Part shown: one piece after another, positions 1 through 3,695 of the stretch
Position numbering within the stretch: position 1 is the first letter of the stretch
Layout of the letters: each line of letters begins with the position of its first letter
Source of the DNA: a bacterium
Lineage (GTDB): Bacteria; RBG-13-66-14
DNA: 5,516 nt
NCBI GenBank assembly: GCA_026398675.1
Contig: JAPLSK010000308.1
Coordinates: 1 to 5,516, forward strand
Reading direction: 5' to 3'
Position numbers and translations under genes: made by a program
The notes under the pieces: generated by a model
The model's database searches: none
Told to the model about the DNA's origin: nothing
Seen by the model: the letters and a program-made list of their open reading frames with translations, nothing else

Positions 1-35
1 CATCGCAACCTGGGGGGAGAGTCAGGATGAGGCAT

Positions 36-64
36 AAAAAACGGCGGGGACTAAAGTCCCCGCC
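36..64 (-). terminator. Rho-independent terminator of the mvhDGA operon
   Basis: On the minus strand a 9-bp perfect GC-rich stem (arms 56-64 and 43-51, four-base loop at 52-55) is followed after one base by six consecutive T (41 down to 36). This is the classic intrinsic-terminator layout. It lies 87 bases past the mvhA stop codon, in the right orientation to end the hydrogenase transcript. There is no equivalent T-tract on the plus strand, so it appears one-directional. The stem is one copy of a repeated stem-loop element (see 43-168), so the terminator seems to be built from a repeat. Confidence 0.9.
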
Positions 65-168
65 CTACATTTAACGTATCCAGGTCCTCAACCAGCCCCC
101 CAACCGGCGGCCCGTGGAAGGGCCGCCCTACATTAAGCGAAACCGACCTCTCAACCGTCGCGGCGGAC
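43..168. repeat. 63-base tandem duplication carrying stem-loops
   Basis: Two units, 43-105 and 106-168, lie exactly in register at a 63-base spacing. Each starts with GGCGG, forms a GC-rich hairpin (43-51 with 56-64; 106-113 with 120-127), continues with the shared CCGCCCTACATT and later the shared CTCAACC. The hairpin arms and loops differ between the units, but both arms changed together so pairing is kept. The second unit runs into the 3' end of mvhA: the TGA stop (151-153) lies inside the shared CTCAACC motif. A related stem-loop occurs at 3579-3618. This looks like a REP-like intergenic repeat family. No mobile-element gene is nearby. Confidence 0.75.
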
Positions 169-1614
169 GGTTTGGACGAGCTCGCCGTCGGGGCCGTAGA
201 TGTTCGCGATGAGCGGCGCATGGCCGACGGCGTGTGTGGCGCAGGCGTGGCACGGGTCGTAGGGCCGGAAGGCCATCTCGACCATGTTCAACAGGCCGTC
301 GTCCACCTTGCCGCCCTTGATGACGGCCTTGGCCGCCTTCTCCACACTCATGGCCATGGGGGCGGCGTTGTGGTTGGTGGCCACGATGAGGTTGACCCGC
401 GTCAGGATGCCGTCGGGGTCGGTCCAGTAGTGGTGGATGAGCGTCCCGCGCGGCGCCTCGACGATGCCCACGCCCTCGGACGGGGTTTTGGTCGGGAGGT
501 TGCGGATGTCGTCGGAGGTGATTTCTTCGTCCTCCAGGAGGGTGACCATCTCCTCGGCGGCCTGGAGCGCCTCGACGAGACGGGCCCAGTGGAAGGCCAG
601 GGTGTTGTGGGCCGGCTTGCCGCCCAGGGTGGCGAAGAGCTTGTCGTGGTGCTCCTGGGCCTTGGGGGTGCGCATGCCCTCGGCGGCGTTCAGACGGGCC
701 AGCGGGGCCACGCGGTAAACGCCGGACTCGGGGCCGTCAACGAAGCCCTTCCATCCGACTTTTTTCAAAAACGGGAAGGTGATGTAGCTCCACGGCTCGA
801 CGTGCTCGGAGATGTGGTCGGTGTACTCGCGCGGCTCGAAGAGGGTGAACTCCTTGCCCGCGGGGTCCACCACGCGGACCCGCCGCTCGTAGAAGTCCAC
901 GTTCTTGTTGTCGTCCACCAGGCCCATGTAGTAGGTCTTGTGGGTGTAGCCGTCGGAGAGGATGAGGTCCACGTAAGCCTTGTTCGCCAGGACGATGTCG
1001 GCGAAGGCCGCCAGGGCGAACTCGGCGAAGCCGACGGCCTCCTTGGCCACCTCGAGGAACTGCTTGCGCTCGTCCTCGTTTATGCCGCGGGAGACGCCGC
1101 CGGGGAGACCGAAGACGGGGTGAATCACCTTGCCGCCGATGGTCTGGATGATGTTGCGGGTCTCGCGGCGGATTTTGATGAGCTTGCCGGCTACCTCGAG
1201 GCCGACCTTGCCGATGACGCCGAGGATGTTGCGCTCGGCGGCGGGGGCGGTGGGGCCGACGATGAAGTCGGGGCCGCCCAGGAAAAAGAAGTGCAGGTTG
1301 TGGTCCTCGAAGTAGAAGGTGTTGTAGACGAGCCGGCGGATGAGCCGGGCCGCCCGGGTCGGCTCCACGCCCCACAGGTCGTCCAGGCACTTGGTGGAGG
1401 CCATGTGGTGGGCGGTGGGGCAGACGCCGCAGATGCGCTCGGTGATGCGGGGCATCTCCTCGGAGGGGCGTCCGATGCAGAAGGTCTCGAAGCCCCGGAC
1501 CTCGGGCACCTGGAAGAAGGCCCGCTCGACGTCCCCGGCGTCGTTCAAGAATATCTCGATTTTGCCGTGGCCCTCGAGGCGGGTTATCGGATTGATGGTG
1601 ACCCGTGTGCTCAT
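151..1614 (-). CDS. mvhA: [NiFe] hydrogenase large subunit, MvhA-like (group 3c)
   Basis: This is the catalytic subunit of a cytoplasmic, non-F420-reducing [NiFe] hydrogenase, which activates or forms H2 at the Ni-Fe(CN)2CO site. The 487-residue product has the expected motifs. Near the N-terminus is RLEGH (residues 12-16). The first nickel-binding pair is RICGVC (C62, C65), followed by H69-H70. The second pair is DPCHACATH (C455, C458, H461). Both C-terminal cysteines are encoded by TGC, so this is not a selenocysteine form. After H461 there is a 26-residue tail; related large subunits are cut after this His once nickel is inserted, so the tail is probably a maturation peptide. No peptidase gene is in the window. 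The ATG overlaps the mvhG stop codon by one base (TAATG), and AAGGAG lies nine bases upstream (1624-1629), which fixes the start and implies translational coupling. There is no signal peptide. The family call is secure; assignment to 3c rests on the neighbours and overall sequence character. Confidence 0.96.
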   Translation of the reverse strand: MSTRVTINPITRLEGHGKIEIFLNDAGDVERAFFQVPEVRGFETFCIGRPSEEMPRITERICGVCPTAHHMASTKCLDDLWGVEPTRAARLIRRLVYNTFYFEDHNLHFFFLGGPDFIVGPTAPAAERNILGVIGKVGLEVAGKLIKIRRETRNIIQTIGGKVIHPVFGLPGGVSRGINEDERKQFLEVAKEAVGFAEFALAAFADIVLANKAYVDLILSDGYTHKTYYMGLVDDNKNVDFYERRVRVVDPAGKEFTLFEPREYTDHISEHVEPWSYITFPFLKKVGWKGFVDGPESGVYRVAPLARLNAAEGMRTPKAQEHHDKLFATLGGKPAHNTLAFHWARLVEALQAAEEMVTLLEDEEITSDDIRNLPTKTPSEGVGIVEAPRGTLIHHYWTDPDGILTRVNLIVATNHNAAPMAMSVEKAAKAVIKGGKVDDGLLNMVEMAFRPYDPCHACATHAVGHAPLIANIYGPDGELVQTVRRDG

Positions 1615-2588
1615 TATCCCTCACTCCTTGGAAGCCCGCGCTTGAGGATCGAGCTGGGCAGGCTGAATCGGTAAAGGGTTCCGGCCGGGTCCACCATGGC
1701 GGCGGCGGCCGCTGCAGCGTCTTCCTCCGTCAGGGCACTCCCGGCGGAGGCGATGGCGGACAGGAGCTTGGTCCCCTGATCCAGGGCCTCGGGCGGCGGC
1801 CCGAAGCAGCCGCGGCAGGGCATGTTGGCGCTGATGCAGCGCTCGCCGCAACCTCCCCGAGTCGCCGGACCCAGGCAGACGAAGCCCTGCGCCAGGTAGC
1901 ACTCCTTGGGGTCGGGCTGGCTGGTGGCCACCCGCTTGAACTCCGCGATGGTGATTTTCTCCGGCTTGGTCTCGTTCAGGGGGCAGGTCTCGCAGAGCGA
2001 CTTCGACGGCGCCAGGACCGACCCCTTGGGCGGCAGCTCCCCCTTGAGGATGGCCAGGACGGCGTTCAGGATGAGGTTCGGCGGGGGCGCGCAGCCGGGG
2101 AGGTAGTAGTCAACGTCTATCACCTCGTCGAGCCGCTTGACGCTGTTCCACACCGCGGGGAGCTCGAGGTCGTAGCCGTCAACGTTGGAGTGGGTCTGGG
2201 GCCGGACCTTGTCCGGGTTGTCCACGGTGATCGAGGTCTCGTACTTGTTGCGGAAGAGGTCCTCGGCGGTGGAGAGGTTTATCAGGCCGGGGATGCCGCC
2301 CAGGTGTGAGCAGGCGCCGAAGGCCACGATGAGCCCGCTCTTTTCGCGCAGGAGCTTGACCCACTCCTCGTGCTCGGAGAGGCGCACCGCGCCGTTGATG
2401 AAGGTTACGGCTATCTCGCCGCGCTTCCAGGCTTTCGCGTCCTTCAGCTTGAAGTCCAGGGCCACCGGCCAGAGGGCGATGTCCACGGCCTCGACGACCT
2501 TGAGGATGTCCTCGGCCAGGTCCACGACCGCCTCCTCGCAGCCGCCGCACGCGCCGCACCAATAAAACGCTACCTTGGGCTTTGCCAT
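1614..2588 (-). CDS. mvhG: [NiFe] hydrogenase small subunit, MvhG-like
   Basis: This is the electron-transfer subunit that pairs with MvhA and carries three iron-sulfur clusters leading from the active site towards MvhD. The 324-residue product begins MAKPKVAFYWCGACGGC. The proximal-cluster ligands are probably C11, C14, C93 and C166 (the last in PGCAPPP). The C-terminal half has the cysteine-rich region for the other two clusters: CETCP (C199, C202), C230, C238, C247, C251, C258 and C261, with the typical GPATRGGCG and PCRGCFGPPP strings. No Tat signal is present, in line with a cytoplasmic soluble enzyme. The frame stays open upstream to a TTG at 2645, but that start has a poor ribosome site and would add 19 residues unlike the family. 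The ATG at 2588 has GGAAGG ten bases upstream and gives the normal N-terminus. The last ~40 residues include a seven-alanine run (291-297) and look like a variable tail. The length is close to that of known MvhG proteins. Confidence 0.95.
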   Translation of the reverse strand: MAKPKVAFYWCGACGGCEEAVVDLAEDILKVVEAVDIALWPVALDFKLKDAKAWKRGEIAVTFINGAVRLSEHEEWVKLLREKSGLIVAFGACSHLGGIPGLINLSTAEDLFRNKYETSITVDNPDKVRPQTHSNVDGYDLELPAVWNSVKRLDEVIDVDYYLPGCAPPPNLILNAVLAILKGELPPKGSVLAPSKSLCETCPLNETKPEKITIAEFKRVATSQPDPKECYLAQGFVCLGPATRGGCGERCISANMPCRGCFGPPPEALDQGTKLLSAIASAGSALTEEDAAAAAAAMVDPAGTLYRFSLPSSILKRGLPRSEG

Positions 2589-2598
2589 CTTAATAGAA

Positions 2599-2604
2599 CC
2601 TTCC
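2599..2604 (-). promoter_or_regulatory. Ribosome-binding site deciding the mvhG start
   Basis: GGAAGG on the minus strand, ten bases before the ATG at 2588. It supports this start over the in-frame TTG at 2645, which is preceded only by a weak GAG. Confidence 0.6.
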
Positions 2605-2608
2605 CGAT

Positions 2609-2624
2609 CCCTCCCGGGGGAGGG
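2609..2624 (-). other. Short perfect hairpin in the mvhD-mvhG gap
   Basis: CCCTCCC (2609-2615) and GGGAGGG (2618-2624) are perfect complements separated by two bases, which in practice gives a six-bp stem with a four-base loop. It sits 20 bases before the mvhG ATG, in the 94-base mvhD-mvhG gap. No T-tract follows on either strand, so it is not an intrinsic terminator. It could act as an mRNA-processing or stabilising hairpin between the two genes. That role is inference only. Confidence 0.45.
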
Positions 2625-2682
2625 GCACGTTATGGTTTCTTCCAAAAAGCTCTGCGACCCTAACGAGACCGGGCGACGGCGC

Positions 2683-3129
2683 CTAGGTCACCGCTTCGGT
2701 GATGGCCCGGGTCCGCTCGGCCCAGTTCAGGGGTCCCAGTTCCTTGACCCGGGCGGTAAAGTCGCGGATGGTATCGGCGAAGAGGTTGCCCTCCGAGGCC
2801 GAAATCCAGCGCAGCCAGACGCGGTCGGGCTCGATGCCGAACTGGCCCAGGAGCTTTACCAGCATCGGATAGCGGCGCATGGTCCGGTAATTGCCCACGT
2901 CGTAGTGGCAGTCGCCGGGGTGGCAGCCGCCGATGAGCACCCCGTCGGCGCCGTCGGCGAAAGCCTGGACGATGAAGGTGGGGTCCACGCGGCCGGAGCA
3001 CATGACCTTGATCGGGGTGAGGTTGGGCGGGTACTTTATCCGGCTGATGCCCGCCAGGTCCGCGCCGGTGTAAGTGCACCAGCGGCAGAGGAATCCCACC
3101 AGCTTGGGCTCGAAGGTCTCGTCAGCCAT
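2683..3129 (-). CDS. mvhD: MvhD-like [2Fe-2S] electron-transfer subunit
   Basis: This is a small iron-sulfur protein that links the hydrogenase MvhA/MvhG to HdrA, carrying electrons from H2 to the bifurcating flavin (role known from the methanogen Mvh-Hdr complex). The 148-residue product is a full-length single-domain MvhD. It shows LCRWCTYTGADLAGISR (C15, C18), VMCSGRVDP (C44) and GGCHPGDCHY (C69, C74), the five-cysteine pattern of the family, and a conserved WISASEG stretch before the C-terminal helix. The ATG at 3129 has GGGAG seven bases upstream (3137-3141). The gene ends in TAG, 94 bases before mvhG. In some organisms MvhD is fused to HdrA; here it is a free-standing gene. An imperfect hairpin (2686-2707, with a six-bp core TCACCG/CGGTGA) spans its last codons. 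The identification is firm. Confidence 0.95.
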   Translation of the reverse strand: MADETFEPKLVGFLCRWCTYTGADLAGISRIKYPPNLTPIKVMCSGRVDPTFIVQAFADGADGVLIGGCHPGDCHYDVGNYRTMRRYPMLVKLLGQFGIEPDRVWLRWISASEGNLFADTIRDFTARVKELGPLNWAERTRAITEAVT

Positions 3130-3136
3130 TCTTTGA

Positions 3137-3168
3137 CTCCCGGTGCAGTTGACGGGAAGGGTTTCCCG
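3137..3168 (-). promoter_or_regulatory. mvhD leader with two mutually exclusive hairpins at the ribosome site
   Basis: In the minus-strand RNA, CGGGAA (3168-3163) can pair with UUCCCG (3158-3153) across a four-base loop. The same UUCCCG can instead pair with CGGGAG (3142-3137), which contains the mvhD Shine-Dalgarno bases, across a ten-base loop; this uses five Watson-Crick pairs and one G-U pair. The first fold would leave the ribosome site open and the second would bury it. The pairings are visible in the sequence. Any switching, and what might trigger it, is inference. Confidence 0.35.
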
Positions 3169-3260
3169 GTAATCCGCTTTTTACGGGGGTACTCCCCCGG
3201 GGAAACGTCGCGGGGGCATCCGAAGACGGGAAGGGTCTCCCGGTAATCCTCTTTTTTTAC
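3151..3260. repeat. Two ~35-base direct repeats upstream of mvhD
   Basis: Copies lie at 3151-3184 and 3225-3260, 74 bases apart. Their first 25 bases match at 24 positions, and both end in a C-then-T run followed by AC (CTTTTTAC and CTTTTTTTAC). Each contains an inverted repeat: CGGGAA with TTCCCG in the first, and the shorter CGGGA with TCCCG in the second, where the single difference falls in the stem. Between them sits a perfect six-bp hairpin, CGGGGG/CCCCCG with loop TACT (3184-3199). On the plus strand each resembles a loose hairpin-plus-T-run, but the T-run is too far from the stem for a good terminator and no plus-strand gene precedes it. Paired operators or a duplicated leader are possible. 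Confidence 0.65.
3184..3199. other. Perfect hairpin between the leader repeats
   Basis: CGGGGG (3184-3189), loop TACT (3190-3193), CCCCCG (3194-3199). It lies in the mvhD leader 55 bases before the start codon. No T-tract directly follows on the minus strand, where the next bases are an A-run, so it is not a terminator for that strand. Confidence 0.5.
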
Positions 3261-3323
3261 TTTGACACCGCTGCCGACGGGGTTGGAATTGTTCCGCCGG
3301 GGACCGCTTGGGTCATTCCTCCA

Positions 3324-3399
3324 TGGACCGGCGCACCCGTTTCAGCCTGTAACGCGCTCCCAGCTTCCGTGGACCGGCGCACCCGTTTCAGCCTGTAAC
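3324..3399. repeat. 46-base-period duplication with identical 30-base core
   Basis: Two identical 30-base stretches, 3324-3353 and 3370-3399, start TGGACCGG and end AGCCTGTAAC, with 16 bases between them. Identity over 30 bases implies a recent duplication or gene conversion. There are only two copies and the spacing is far too short for a CRISPR array. The stretch TTTCAGCC recurs in degraded form at about 3464-3472, inside the next repeat block, so the two repeat sets may be related. Confidence 0.8.
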
Positions 3400-3408
3400 A
3401 CGCCCCTA

Positions 3409-3550
3409 ACCGTCGGGGGCAGAGGGTGGCGGCTTTTGAGTTCGCTCCCGGCCTTCAAGACCGCTTTCAGCCGATCGTGACCGTCGGACGCGGAGGGGGG
3501 TGACTAACTCAGCCGCTCCCGGCCTTCAACATCCACCCTAGCCGACGGAA
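3409..3550. repeat. 71-base-period degenerate tandem duplication
   Basis: Units 3409-3479 and 3480-3550 abut and align without gaps; by hand count 45 of 71 positions match. The best-kept blocks are ACCGTCGG at each start, CGCTCCCGGCCTTCAA (3443-3458 and 3514-3529) and AGCCGA (3469-3474 and 3540-3545). The uneven conservation suggests an older duplication than the neighbouring 46-base one. No coding potential is evident. Confidence 0.65.
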
Positions 3551-3578
3551 ATGGCAGTTTAAGATTCCCGCTACCGTG

Positions 3579-3618
3579 CCTCTCAACCGCCGACCGGGCG
3601 TTCCGCCCCGGCTACAAT
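3579..3618. repeat. Third copy of the stem-loop repeat family
   Basis: CCTCTCAACCG (3579-3589) is identical to 147-157, next to the mvhA stop. It is followed by a hairpin, CCGGGCG (3594-3600) with CGCCCCGG (3604-3611, one bulged C), and then CTACAAT (3612-3618), close to the CTACATT that follows both hairpins at the other end of the cluster. The order motif, GC hairpin, CTACAWT matches the family at 43-168, while the stem sequence is again different. Confidence 0.55.
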
Positions 3619-3678
3619 CCGCCCCAGGCGTAGGGAACAACCCACTCCCGCACCCATGCGGCCATCTCCCCGCGCACC

Positions 3679-3693
3679 CCCCGACCGGCGGGG
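3679..3693 (-). other. Hairpin just after the hdrA stop codon
   Basis: CCCCG (3679-3683) and CGGGG (3689-3693) flank a five-base loop, starting three bases past the hdrA stop. There is no T-tract after it on the minus strand, so termination here would be weak or Rho-assisted at best. The adjoining 11 bases, 3686-3696, are identical to 42-52 in the terminator element, so this may be a truncated copy of that repeat. Confidence 0.35.
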
Positions 3694-3695
3694 AC

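Larger units (their letters stand above)
3130..3695. other. 566-base non-coding, repeat-rich gap between hdrA and mvhD
   Basis: I find no convincing gene here on either strand. From left to right it holds the mvhD leader with two ~35-base direct repeats (3151-3184, 3225-3260) and a hairpin between them, a 46-base-period duplication (3324-3399), a 71-base-period duplication (3409-3550), a stem-loop related to the one next to mvhA (3579-3618), and a small hairpin just after the hdrA stop (3679-3693). I see no strong sigma-70 promoter, but a promoter for mvhDGA could lie here because the gap is long for genes expected to share one transcript. Confidence 0.7.

Noticed and set aside
1..3. Start codon of a further minus-strand gene (CAT at the left edge, preceded by AGG)
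   Set aside because: Only one codon would be inside the window, so nothing supports it.
172..1674. Long plus-strand open frame antisense to mvhA (500 codons)
   Set aside because: It mirrors the codon bias of the GC-rich mvhA gene, shows low-complexity Gly/Val/Asp/Leu-rich sequence and no recognisable domain. The minus-strand frame has all hydrogenase motifs.
2589..2645. Longer mvhG starting at TTG 2645
   Set aside because: Poor ribosome site, 19 extra residues with no family resemblance, and the extension crosses the intergenic hairpin. The ATG at 2588 fits better.
3151..3260. Plus-strand intrinsic terminators at the two T-runs
   Set aside because: The T-runs start about eight or nine bases after weak stems, and no plus-strand gene lies upstream to be terminated.
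3257..3316. Minus-strand 19-codon frame upstream of mvhD as a leader peptide
   Set aside because: The GGAGGA ribosome-like string directly touches the ATG, too close for normal initiation, and the peptide has no run of regulatory codons.
3324..3399. CRISPR array
   Set aside because: Only two repeats, a 16-base spacer and no cas genes; a simple tandem duplication explains it.
3262..3480. Plus-strand 72-codon open frame in the hdrA-mvhD gap
   Set aside because: It runs across both copies of the 46-base repeat and part of the 71-base repeat, has no convincing ribosome site and resembles no protein I recognise.
3556..3586. Minus-strand sigma-70 promoter (TTGAGA, 17 bases, CTTAAA)
   Set aside because: The -35 match is fair, but the -10 lacks the key A and T positions. 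The TTGAGA belongs to the repeat motif, so it may be coincidental.
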